From assembly GCA_037954235.1 (NCBI GenBank), contig JBBMOA010000004.1:3795001-3859000 (forward strand): a stretch of DNA of 64,000 nucleotides. Reading direction: 5' to 3'. The translations under genes were made by a program, and so were the position numbers. The notes below the pieces were generated by a model. It had not been told where the DNA came from. It saw only the letters and a program-made list of their open reading frames with translations, and did no database searches. The stretch is from Aulostomus chinensis (taxonomy: Eukaryota; Chordata; Actinopteri; Syngnathiformes; Aulostomidae). Below are positions 1-11,017 of this stretch, piece by piece (positions within the stretch are counted from its first letter, which is position 1; every line of letters starts with the position of its first letter).

Positions 1-718
1 TCTGCGGATCCAGAGTTAATGATTGCATGATCACGTTAATCAAGGCCATTTTAATTAACGCATCAGCAGATAAATATGCAGAGTCCCTTTGATTGGGTTA
101 CCTTGGGATCACCAGGTAATTAAACTGCATTGCCTCAAGGTCGTTCTGAAGGCGCTGCATCAACACCGCTGGTTAATTAAAGTGTTGCCTTGGTTGTTTT
201 AGTTGTCACATAAGCAGATGTGATAGGTAAGGTTGGATTCATGCAGAGCCCAAGTTATTCACCACGTTATCTCAGGTCACGAAGGTTGTCATTATTTCAA
301 CATCAGGAGTTCAAACATGGCGTTATTTCAACGTCGCCAAGGATGTTTTAAATCGTTTACCGAGACGCTTGCAGAATTTCAGGTAAATGCTCATTTATTA
401 GCTGTGCCACGTCCTCCAGCATGGGAAGTGCAAGTGTTTGGACCGATCTCAGTATTCCTGTCAGTTTGTGGCTTCTCTATCTTCCCTCTCTCTGACTCCT
501 GCAGTGACGTTGACGTCATCGGTGCAACAGGGCCACGGCTCAGGTTGGTGCACGGCTTCAATCTGTGGTTGCTTATCCCATCCAACTGGATGCTGGCGTG
601 GCCGTCAGGAGGCAGCTGAAGTCATAATGCCTCCTCTCTTGCCATGCTTGGGTAAACAGTGTTTATGTCCACACATCTAGATAGTGCCCTCATGACATCA
701 TCCTTGCTACCCATTACT
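1..718. other. Non-coding stretch with clustered homeodomain-type motifs
   Basis: No exon is recognisable here. The first 200 bases contain three TAATTA cores (about 50-57, 117-122 and 174-179), plus ATGATTGCAT near 20 and CTTTGAT near 87. This looks like a developmental enhancer or conserved non-coding element more than random intergenic DNA, but conservation cannot be tested from one sequence. The open frames at 233-619 and 391-585 have no familiar domain or splice context and look like chance. Confidence 0.25.
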
Positions 719-975
719 GTCCATCCATCCATTTTCTATACTGCTTATCCGTTAAGGGTCGCGGGGGTGGAGCCTATCCCCGCTGACATTGGCTGAGAGG
801 CGGGGTTCAACTTGGACGGGTTGCCTGTCCACCGCAGGGCCATCAGGAGCAATTAGGGGTTCAGTATCTTGCTCAAGGATACTTGGACATGGTCAGTGGG
901 GGAAGTGAGGATCGAACCAGCGACCCCTCGGTTGCTAGACAGCCACTCTACCTCGGAGCCACGCCGGCCCTCCTA
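719..975 (-). mobile_element. tRNA-derived SINE, family A, copy 1 (minus orientation)
   Basis: Read on the minus strand, the right end (about 895-970) is a tRNA-like head with an A-box-like GAGGTAGAGTGGC segment and a B-box GGTTCGATCC. A body follows (CAAGATACTGAACCCC-like, near 860-880), then a tail ending in the AGAAAATGGATGGATGG-type sequence common at the ends of fish SINEs. A second copy with the same order of blocks lies at 60973-61206, which confirms it as a dispersed element. No clear target-site duplication was seen. The family name is not known to me. Confidence 0.7.
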
Positions 976-1190
976 TCATTATCACAACACATTCTTTTCT
1001 TCCAGTTTCTCTTATTGCACTCTTATTGTGAAACGGCGTCTCCCGTGTCTCAGGCTTTATTTTCTTCCGTGATTACATGGACGGCGTCCTTATTGTTGCC
1101 TGGCTCTTTGATGACATAATGGATGAGTCGTCTAAGAGGCCTCGGAGCTGGCCCACCCTCCCCCTCGCTCACAAAGGTTATTCCAGGTAT

Positions 1191-1223
<33 letters not shown>

Positions 1224-3357
1224 AAATCTTTCTTTTGTATTGTTTATTTTTTTAAATGTTAAAATATGCGAAGAGACAAAGCAGGTATTAGCCATCACGG
1301 AGCCGCCATTAGTGATTAGTGAGTATAGTGATGTCACCACGTTGGAATGTTTCTTGGTAACAAAACATTATTTTCCCATGGGGGGGGGGGGGGGGGGGGG
1401 CTTTGCAAAAGTTCAAGGCAGTACGGCACTTTAGCTGAAAGCAAACAGAACCTGCCCCCACCCCCTGTACTGCCGGTGTGTGTGAAATTTTTTTATGATT
1501 CCTAAAATGATGACAATTCAATCAATGAGACAAATGTTCAAGAATTTTAACGAACTGAGCGCACACACCGGAAGTACTTCACATCATTCCTAGACTAGTC
1601 TAACAGTTCAGGGCCTCTCTTCAATGTCACGCCATGTATCAGGAAATCTGCGTCGGTACGGAGACACACTTCACGTAGCCCCACCGATGTGGATCTGAAC
1701 GTTTGAATTAATCCCTCTATGAGAAGTCTGATTACTGTCTCCTTTTAAGCAAACTGTGGATTTGGCAACGAACGAAGAAGAAAAGTCAAGATGGCATTGA
1801 AAAAGCGTTGTGAAACTACTAAGAAAAATGAGCTGTTCTACCATTAAAGCCTCTCGTCATTTGGTGTTTTTTTAAATTTTGCTTTGTTTTTGGTTTTCTG
1901 TCACATTGTGATGCAGACTGCTTAGTCAGGGTGATGATGACCCAGTTCACTAACGCTCCACTAATCTGTGTGTGGAGTGGCCTTTGTACACGCTCAAATT
2001 CAGGGGGTCATCAGCAGACAATGGCGCATCATCAGCATATATTTACAGTCAGCTTACTGTTCTACGTTCAGCTCCTAATCCTCTTCTTCTTGTCGTGTGT
2101 TTTGGTGTAACCCCCCACCACCACCTCCCCTAATCCTGCGCTGTTTGTTACACCCATTGATGCAGTCATTAAACCTTTTGTCTCCACTCACCACTCGGAG
2201 TCACATCTCACATTGTGACTTGTGTCAGTTGATGATTTGGAGGGGAACCGTCACGGTGAATCGATCCGACGTTTTAGTTTTGTTTGTTTTTTAATTTTAA
2301 TTCACCAAACCGCGGTGGAACAAAACTAATTAAGGACGCATCAGGGAGCATACCAGGAAGCACACACCTCCCACACCTGCAGGCGGTCTTTGACAATTGG
2401 ATTTAGTTTGGTAGTTAATCAGCTGACCATAGCGCGTTACACCGTCAAAGTAACGCTCAGAAAATAAACTCACAATTGAAACATTCATCTGAATGTTGCA
2501 TGAAGCTCGCCAAGTTTCTAACACATCTCCGCAAAGAAAGGCAAGGCAGATTCATTTAGACGTTACTTTGATTTGCAGCAGACTGTGTGTTTTTTTGCTG
2601 CAAAAATAATAAAAAACCTGCAGTTCCATGGCAATGCTAACTTACGCAGTGGCCTTCAAAACTACATCATCCCTGCAGCACTCTGGTGTTATGACTGTAC
2701 CTTTCTTTACACACCCTTACCAGGATGTCTTGCTCTCATTAGCGCTATAGTGTGACATTTTGTGTGTGCTTGTTTGCTCTCTTGCCAGGAAATATATGAC
2801 TCACGCACCAGCAGTAGATGGTTGGAGTTATTGGCTGGTAAGCTTAGCTGTTAGCTTAGCATAGAGATTCATGGCTGTAGGAAACAACTAGCCTGGCATT
2901 TTCTGAAGAAAACTATTTTAATTTAAACTTTGTGATTAAAAGTCACTTTCATTTCATTTGCTCTAAGTGTGTGGGGGGAAAAAAACGATGTAACACAACC
3001 AATTTTTTAAACAGCGTTTCACAGGAGACGACAGTTCATGGTGTGAAGATGTACTGTACACGATGTACTCTTCAACAGGAAGTGGTGAGCGGGAAGCAGC
3101 ATTCGAGAAAAAGAGGAGGAAATACAGGAGGATGCCAGGAAGTTGTATGTTCACAGGTGCAGTACAAGGCTTTCCACATCCTTCTGCCTTTCAGTTGCAG
3201 AACCAGACAGACAAGGAAGAGGTTCACCGCAGATTGTTCACGTCAGTCATTACCAGAGTTTACAAGCAAGAAGCAGAGTCGTTCAATTGAAACATGACAG
3301 AGGATGTTGCACAGCATTTACGTCAGCGAGAGAAAGTGAGGGAGGGAGGGAGCTGTT

Positions 3358-3388
<31 letters not shown>

Positions 3389-3669
3389 GCTGTCATTTAC
3401 TTGTGCAAGTGATAAATCACCTAATAAGTGTACACACGGACATATTAGATAGAGATCTAAGCCCAAACAAACTGTGCACAGAAGTAGTAAATATTCCTAT
3501 GGACTACCACATAGTACTGCAATGAGGAAAAGTAACAAACCTGGTCAGCGGGACAGAATTAATACCAATGCTTGAATTAGGATAATTAGTATCTGTCTTG
3601 TAGCTTGAATAACCCTCGGTCTGGGTTACTCTCCCATTCTAAAACAATTTCAGTAGGACTACGCCAAAC
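976..3669. other. Intergenic DNA, no gene seen
   Basis: It contains a (CA)n tract at 1193-1221, a run of about 21 G at 1380-1400, and a (GT)n tract at 3361-3387. At about 2835-2905 it has the GCTTAGCTGTTAGCTTAGCAT / AACTAGCCTGGC signature of a dispersed fish repeat that also appears in reverse near 43455-43600. Open frames here are short, overlap the repeats, and lack splice context. Confidence 0.5.
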
Positions 3670-3680
3670 ACAAGAAGCCC

Positions 3681-4085
3681 AAGGGGCGGCACGGTGGTGC
3701 AGTGGTCAGCACTGTGGCCTCACAGCAAGAAGGTTCCGGGTTCGAGTCCCGGCTCGGGCGCGGGATCTTTCCGTGTGGAGTCTCCATGTTCTCCCCGTGC
3801 CTGCGTGGGTTCTCTCTGGTACTCCAGCTTCCTCCCACTGTCCAAAGACATGCAATTTGGGGACGAGGCTGATTGATACTCTAAATTGACCGTAGGTATG
3901 AATGTGAGTGTGAACTGTATGTTGGCCCATGGACTGGCCCTGGCCCTGTGATGGACTGGCGACCTGTCCAGGGTGAACCCCGCCTCTCGCCCGTAGATGC
4001 TTGGATAGGCTTCAGCCCCCCCGTGACCCTTACGTCCCTACGACCCTTCCTTAGTAAGGAATAAGCGGAATACGACAATGGATGG
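3681..4085 (+). mobile_element. tRNA-derived SINE, family B, full copy with target-site duplication
   Basis: The head (3683-3755) reads as a tRNA-like promoter with an A-box (TGGTGCAGTGGTCAGCAC) and a B-box (GGTTCGAGTCC). The body contains TTTCCGTGTGGAGTCTCCAT, CCAAAGACATGCA and GACCTGTCCAGGGTGAACCC. It ends in a GGATGGA tail. The 11-bp sequence ACAAGAAGCCC occurs immediately before (3670-3680) and after (4086-4096), a perfect target-site duplication that fixes both ends. A second near-full copy is at 50976-51340, and a 3' fragment is near 23405-23500. Confidence 0.85.
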
Positions 4086-6084
4086 ACAAGAAGCCCGAAC
4101 TTCACCCAACTTGGACAACAGGTGTAGCATGGAGCCTTTATATATTAAATTCATGAGGATGAGCTAATTTCAGCCAGATAATTTGTGGTTTTTACTTTCA
4201 ACTTGACTAAACACTTTTGAACTCTTTGTAAAGTAGACGGCTTTAGGTTTCCTTTCTTGGAGGGATGTATAAATACTGATTTTCCACCACAATTTGCAAA
4301 TTTTTTATCTCATCTCCAAATCATTTGTGCAGTGTAAAAGAAAGCAAACAATTGTGCTAAAGAGCGGTATGAGGATAACACAGAGGAAGGTGTATGTGTT
4401 TGTGAACCACACGCACACATGCGTGCGCACGCATGCACACAAATTACTCAAGGGTTTCCTCGGGTGCATTCACCCAGCTGTGGAGGCCACGGTGGGGTTG
4501 TGGGGGAGGAGGAGTGCTCCGATTTCACGGGCTGGTTGATACGTGTGTGTGTGTGTGCGTGTGTGTGTGCGTGTGCGTGTGGAGAGAGAGAAAGAGAGGC
4601 CACTCACTGGCAGCTGGATATTGTCAGGGGTTCACAGGGGGAGCCTGCATGTCAGGGTGATTGGGTCTAAGATGAAATTTGCCCAAGGAGACCCTGACTC
4701 ACTGTGTTTGTTTTGGGGGTCCGGGGGGGGGGGGGGGGGTACTTGTGTAACTTACTAATCTCACATTTATTTTCAATTGGTGATGGTGGGCTGTAAGGGT
4801 ATGTGGGTGTTGTGGTTTGTTGTTTTTTTTCCTAAAGCATTGTCTGTGGTACCTCGGTGCTCTTCGAGATATTGTTTTTGCAGTGTGTTAGTGGGCGTGG
4901 GGTGAGGAGGGGAGGGGAGTGGTTAAAGGGTGGGACACAGCGGTAAATTGATCCTTTGTTTTTGTCCTTGCATATGTGTCTGAGGGGGACTTGTTTTGGT
5001 CTCACTCTGGTGACTTTGAGATGAGTTCAATGTCACCACAGCAGGAAGAACCAATGAAAAGCATGGAAACCTCGAGAAGTCGAGACGAAGAAAGTGTGTT
5101 TACTCAGCAGCGGCGAGGAAAACCTCACTTGTGAGCCTCTAATGGTAGCTGCTACACAAATGATCCTCATATACGTGTCAGTCATAACTCCAGGAGGCTT
5201 GTGTGTGTGTGCGCGTGTGTGTTGAGGTGAAAAGGTGGTGTGTTTCAGCTGATGTGTTTTCACTCTTATCTACATCTGGGCCACATCTGGTTTGCATCTG
5301 GCTGTGCCATATTGGGCTGCGCGAGAGCGTGACAATATGTGTTTCTGTGAGAGAGGCCGAGCAGGAGAGGGGAGGGAGGGTGTGTGAGCTGGATACGCAC
5401 GGCGAGAGCGAGCTCCTGATCGGTAGCAAAACACTTAACATGACGAAATTGGTTGTTAACAAGGAGGAACACATTAAAAAATATCTGCAGGCATGTCAGT
5501 GCAATAGTTTCCTTTTTTGATTCTGTTTAAAATGATACATGTTGGGCGCATTAAGCTGCTCGCACGTTCACAAGCTTGCGATGCGATCGATGCCTCAGAG
5601 GTACAGATTCTTTCTCCCCTTTGGAGCTCATAAACCTCTTTTAACATCCACTCTGCTTTATTTTTCTCTCCAGGTTGGACAAACCATGTAATTCTGCATT
5701 GCATGGATGCAACAATGTTCAGCTTAAAAAAAAACAACAAAACAAAAAAACCCAAAACCTTCATAGGGAGTCTAAGAGACAAAATATGTATCATCAAAAT
5801 CTGTTGATCCAGATCACCGATCAAGATCTATAATCTCTCTAATGAGAATACATGGCCTGGAGGAATTTCATCAAAAGACGCCATCATATCAAACATAACG
5901 CTGGATGGCTAATGTAGAATAGGATGATTTCACATGGACTCTAGGAATTTAATCAAAATTCATTTTTGACATGTCCAGACAAACACCCCCACTGGTTATA
6001 TCTGTGCCTCTGATCGCCTCTCAAAGTTCATCAAAGTTCATCCATTACTTTTTAAGATGCCCTGCTTAAAAACATCCCCCCCCC

Positions 6085-6129
<45 letters not shown>

Positions 6130-6354
6130 ATGCACGCTAAAGCCTGTGTGTGGAAGCAGGACCCTCCCTCTCGTCCTTCGCCTCTCACTCAAAGCCCACT
6201 GTTCCAGATCGTAGCTCGGAGGAATCTTATCGATACGTGTAACCCCCACTGACCTTCATCTGGGACCAACACTCTCACAAGACCTCGCTGCAAACACACT
6301 CGTCCTTTGAACCAAACAACAATCACGTGCAATACTTTCTCCTCACCTCAAGGA

Positions 6355-6667
6355 CGTGTGTGTGTTCTTGTTCTCGCTACATATTGAGGACTACAATGCG
6401 TATTTAACCAACAGAGTCAGGACATTTTTGGAAAGTGAGGACATTTTCGCCGGTCCTCACATCTTCAAAGGGCCGTTTGAAGGTCAAGACTTGGTTTTAG
6501 GGTCGAGTTTAGAATGAGGTTCTGGTTAGGGTTCAGGGTCAAGGTTAGGGTTAGACAGTCAGTTGAGATGGTTAGGTTTAGGGTGAGGGTCTAGGGAATG
6601 TATTACCTCAATGAAAGTCCTCACAAAGATAGAAGTACAAGGGTGTGTGTGTGTGTGTGTGTGTGTG
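6355..6667 (+). repeat. Dispersed repeat with TCCTCAC and GTTAGGG-like blocks ending in (GT)n
   Basis: The block has GTGAGGACATTTT, CCGGTCCTCAC, a run of degenerate GGTTAGGGTT units (6530-6595), then TGAAAGTCCTCACAAAGATAG and a (GT)n tail. A diverged relative with the same order (CCTCATGGGGACC, GGGTTAGGATTAAG, AATGGAAGTCAATGGAATGTCC, (GT)n) lies at about 15095-15360. The GTTAGGG units resemble telomere repeats but are degenerate and internal, so an interstitial telomere is unlikely. Confidence 0.45.
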
Positions 6668-8246
6668 GTGAACGTCCTCTTCGAAGATACCACAGTGGAA
6701 ACTCATCACGACCAGTACATCTCTTTGATAACAACAGAGGGAACTGCAGGGTTTGTTTTTGTTCAGTTTTTTTGTGCGGATCTTCCCTCTTTCTTGTCAA
6801 ATATGCAGAAGTGTGTTTTCACCTTTCCCTTCTCGTGACCCTGTTAACTCATGCGCCGCTTTAGGCTTCATTCTAGTGTGCGAATCACGCGTCTTGTGAT
6901 ATAACTTCAGGGTCATGGGTTCAGAGATGCTGGAGCAACTTAATCCCATGTTTTGTTGAGTTTTCATCCACTGAATTCATGCAAATTACAGTTAAAATAC
7001 AACATTTCAGACCTGCATACGAGTATTCATCACTTTAAGATCGATTTCATGGTTTCAAAACTGAAACGAGAGCTTTCTTCTGATGTAGAACAAAAGCACA
7101 AGGCAACACAGGGAGGCTGAACATAGTTGTCATACTTTTGAGGAGGTCTCCCTGCTCTGCCCCTTCATTGTGTGTCGCCACCTGGTGTTTAATCCAAGCT
7201 ACTGCTTCACCCTGTGAAGAGAACAAAATGTCAGCTGACCATGAGGCCTCACCGACCTGCTCTTACAGCGCACTCTGCTGGTCAGCACACTGAACTGCAA
7301 GTTTAAGGCCAGATCGAAGCTTCTTGTTGTCACTGAATTTATTTCAAAAAAACACATTGATGTAGGGAAATGGTTTAGTATGGGTGGGGTTTATGGGAGG
7401 ACCCATGTTGTCATAGGGAGGTCAGTTAAGAAGCCTGAACAAACATTTTCCAGCCACACCTTCTGTGTAATCCATGGGGTGGCACCAGCAGCCTCCATTG
7501 AATCACAAAAGATAGAAATACTGAATCACACGCAGCCAATGTCAGAAATATAGATCATGTGACGATGAGAAAATAGAACGAAATGACGTAAAAACAGACA
7601 AGAAGGAAAATAATTCACTCATTCCCTGAGAGGAAATTATTGCTCACCATCTTAAAAATGCAGATGTCCTTGTTCAACTGAGAATGAATGTACTTTTCAT
7701 GAGTATTTCATTTTTATTAAACTTAAGATGAACTTTTGCTTCACTGCATTAAAGATGAAATCACATTCATATGATTTTTTCTGCTTTTTCTTTTAAAAAA
7801 AGAACCTTTTATGCTGTTTTTTTCTTCCTTCAACACAAATTGTATTTTACTTCTACTTAAAAACCGGATTATTCTGATATTTTTTTTAACCTGGGCCTTA
7901 ATTTCTTATCTTCATTGTGGTCTAACACTCATAATTACAACTGGCTCAATACTGTGCTATAACTCGTTATCATTAATCCAAAGGGCCAATTTTCCATATT
8001 CATCAAATCCGCTTTTTAAATTATTATGTCTCATAACATCTCAATCCCGAAAAACCTTGAAAAACAACACTCGAGTTTCGAAATGGCCTCCAGAAGTCTG
8101 CTTTACAGTTCAGCTTGTACCTGGACGTATTTCTGAATAGAAAGAGATAGACAGGCGGGAATTAAGGTTGGGATGTATTCCACTGGAATGTAGAAAAGTG
8201 GGTGTGTGCGTGTCATAACGCTGGGTGAGGCATCACGAGTGTCAAG

Positions 8247-8273
8247 GAGAGAGAGAGAGAGAGAGAGAGAGAG
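8247..8273. repeat. (GA)n microsatellite
   Basis: An uninterrupted GA tract of about 27 bases. No gene context. Confidence 0.9.
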
Positions 8274-10491
8274 GGTGGGAGAGAGACTTGCAGTCCTCTG
8301 TGAAAAGCCCTCGTCACGATCCGGAGATGTAACACATCCAACTGTCCTCAGCGTGAACACGTCCATGAGCTCATAACCTCGGTATCCTGCAGACAGAAAA
8401 CAGGGTTTGACATGGAGAGCAGCTCGTAGGTAAATGTAGCACATGTGAATTAAAGCTGATGATTCATAGAAAGTGGATTTCATGATATTATTGGTTGAAT
8501 TTGGTGGTGCGTGGCCACGTAAGCATGAGTTACGTTTACATTTAGAGGAACAAAATCATTACATTTTGATTTTTTTTTAAAAACCCAAAACATTACTGTC
8601 AACTTCGGCCTTGACAAAGCCTTTAAAATATTTCAACTTAAAGTTGATTTTGGTAAATGTGAATAGATGAAGTGTAGTGCATTGAATTCTTTCATGCGCA
8701 TGTGGTGCACATAAAGTTTTGGTTTACAAGACACCAAAAAAAATATATAGAAGAAGGGAAAATTGATTATGAGAGAAATTTGTGCGAATTAGTTTTGTGT
8801 AAAACAACAAGGCGTTTACAGGTTACCGCTCAATAGTGAACTCTGTCACAGTTCCATCCAGACGGTGTTGAAATTTAGTTCAATATTTAGTTTTGGATTC
8901 TTCACTTTGTATTTTGGACTCTTTATCTATGTAGTTCTGGTCTCAGTGATATTTCATGGTGTCTGGTTTGGTGCTACTTCCTGTCTTCTTCTCTTTCCCG
9001 CCCTTTTTGAGTCCCTCACCTGTGTCTGGTCTGTTAATTTGTCCTCGTCAGTCACAGCCGTGTCCCGGTGTCTCTCCTCCTATGGCCTCCTTCCTGTCCT
9101 GATGTTCTCCCTCCTGTTTCTTGTGTGTCATGAGCACAATTTGTATTTAAGTTCAAATGTCATGTCAGTTTTTGTCAGCTCATCTCAGCTCATTAAGGGA
9201 TATATTTCCCTCAGTTAAGGGATTACGTTTGTGACATAACACCCCTAAGGTTGTTTCCTAGGTTTTTAGACTAAGCCTTTCAATAATAGTTGCTGTCAAG
9301 CTACAGCATAGAAATATGAAGTGTGGTGACATGTAACTCACAGTGTATTTAACGACAACTGCTATTGTTAGCAGTGTGTTAAGCTAGCTAGCTAGCGACT
9401 GTAAAATGTGTATTGTGCACTTTCCGGTGTTTTCCTGGAGCTAATGTAGCTGAGCTGAGCTGTGGGGTTCTAACTAATTCACTTATGTAGTCGTAATTTT
9501 TGTAAATACAGTTTATCAGTGCAAGGTATACTCTTGTACAAGTTCTGCAGCTTCTCTCCAATCAACATGAACTCACTGTCTTGCTTTCACAAGTTATCTT
9601 AAAGGTACATGTTTGATTCCCTCAAGATTTTCTAAGGATAGTGGTTGTTTAAGGTGCAATGGTCATTTAAACCTGCTGGTCAGTAGGCGTCTCACTCATT
9701 CTTGCCACACTAATCTGTTCTACTGGTTGCCATGGTGACTGTAGGAATTTTTCAACAAGTCATCATTAACCAATCAGAAGGACCCACAGAGTCTATATTG
9801 CGCTGTCCAAAATCTGGAGAGGACACCTTCCAGTTGGTTCAAAAGAATTTATTCAGATTAACAGGAAAGAGTACAGAGCTCTGGAGATCGTCTTCCCCTA
9901 TGCTGGAGTCAGCATACGCAGATGCGTCGTCCCTGGCGTTGGGGCAAGAAGTCCAACGATCTAACTATCTTCTCCAGTTTTATGTGTTACAAGGAGGTGC
10001 TTACGTGATCGCTTCTGCGTGCAAGTGTGTATTTTTGATCTTCGTGTTATTTTGCAGAATCTTCTGTCTGACCGCTTGCCAGCACCATCTGTTCCCATCG
10101 TAGACTTCTTGTTGCATCTGTGAAGATCAAAACCTCTCTTTCCCTGATTCATGACCTTGCTCTTATCTACTTCTGACTCCCACCACTTCATGCTACCGTA
10201 AAAATTCTGTGGACTCCCTTCTGACTTAATTAGCTTGAGGGAGTGATGCTAGCCATGAGCTCATCTACAGTTTAAAGCAAATATATAAAATAAATTTATC
10301 TACATGACACAACTAGCCATGTAAGGTCAGAGTTGGAACAGCTGTAATAAGGCTGATAATTTATGTGGTCTGTCTTGTTGCAGTACTTTTGGTGACAATG
10401 TCACACACGAACAATAACAAGATGAACCTGTCAGAAGCCAGAGTTGCTAACTTGTGCAATTGCTATCGTTAATTAGCGACCGTTAGCTTAC

Positions 10492-10640
10492 CTGTCCAGC
10501 AGAAAAGCAGCCACCTCAGCATGGCTTTTCACCCACTTTTGGTCTCTCATCTTAGACCAACGGAGACATACTGAACCAATATTGGCCCTTATCTTGCTCC
10601 TTTGTTGGCCCAACAGTATTTGAGATGGATAACGGAATGA
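10492..10640 (-). pseudogene. Copy 1 of candidate first exon (start codon lost)
   Basis: On the minus strand this stretch reads QILLGQQRSK, then SVCLRWSKMRDQKW, then HAEVAAFLLDR, and ends at CAG|GTAAGC with donor GT at 10491-10490. It stays open through the segment aligned with copy 2, but upstream it meets a TAG where copy 2 has a lysine codon and it lacks the ATG. It looks like a duplicated exon without its start, though it could instead be spliced as an internal exon. Pattern and phase match copy 2. No downstream exon was identified. Confidence 0.35.
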
Positions 10641-10847
10641 AGCCTAATACACTAATCTGTTCTACTGGTTGCCATGGTTACACAACTAGCCATGTAAGGT
10701 CAGAGTTGGAACAGCTGTAATTAGGCTGATAATTAATGTAGTCTGTCTCGTTGCAGTACATTTGGTGACAATAACAAGATGAACCTGTCAGAAGCGAAAG
10801 TTGCTAACTTGTGTATTGCTATTGTTAGTTAGCGACCGTTAGCTTAC

Positions 10848-11017
10848 CTGTCCAGCAGTAAAGCAGCCACCTCAACATGGTTATTCACCCACTTTTGGTC
10901 TCTCATCTTAGACCAACGGAGACATGCTGAACCATTACTTGCCCTCGTCTTGCTCCTTTGTTGGTCCGACAGTATTTGAGTTGGACAATGAAACAAAGTC
11001 TTACGTTTCTCAGCCAT
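10848..11017 (-). CDS. Candidate first coding exon of an unrecognised protein (copy 2)
   Basis: From ATG at 11017 the minus strand reads MAEKRKTLFHCPTQIL, then SACLRWSKMRDQKWVNNH, then EVAALLLDR: 56 codons plus two bases, to a good donor CAG|GTAAGC (GT at 10847-10846). The RW-x-K(M/L)R-x(2)-K...AE(V/L)A-x-(F/L)LLDR pattern resembles the opening of uncharacterised, often transposon-linked, fish proteins as I remember them; this was not checked by search. ATG codons further upstream (frame open to 11089) are less likely starts. The next exon, which must begin in phase 2, was not found, so the gene may be incomplete or dead. Confidence 0.35.

Larger units (their letters stand above)
4097..9706. 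other. Intergenic DNA rich in microsatellites, no gene seen
   Basis: Contents are a mixed GT/GC tract (about 4540-4580), a 17-base G run (4723-4739), C and CA tracts (6076-6127), a GT tract (about 6643-6667) and a GA tract (8247-8273). A dispersed repeat with GTTAGGG-like blocks lies at about 6355-6665. Open frames in this interval are short and mostly run through the dinucleotide repeats. No domain or splice-linked exon series was found. Confidence 0.45.
9707..11017. repeat. Tandem segmental duplication (two copies, about 370-bp period)
   Basis: The 30-base block at 9707-9736 (ACACTAATCTGTTCTACTGG and onward) recurs at 10649-10678. The segment from about 10307 to 10640 recurs, diverged, at 10680-11010, an offset of 373 bases. 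In copy 2 the 30-base block directly precedes the rest. In copy 1 the two are separated by an extra 570 bases (9737-10306), implying an insertion into copy 1 or a deletion in copy 2. The minus strand of both copies keeps an exon-like open frame ending at the same GTAAGC donor. Confidence 0.8.

Noticed and set aside
895..970. tRNA gene at the right end of the 719-975 element
   Set aside because: A and B boxes are present but the stems do not pair as in a real tRNA, and the same sequence recurs at 61140 attached to a SINE body.
3683..3755. tRNA gene in the GGCACGGTGGTGCAG head
   Set aside because: It is the head of a SINE with a defined target duplication and further copies.
6530..6595. Interstitial telomere repeat
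   Set aside because: The GTTAGGG-like units are degenerate, few, and belong to a dispersed repeat also found at 15240.
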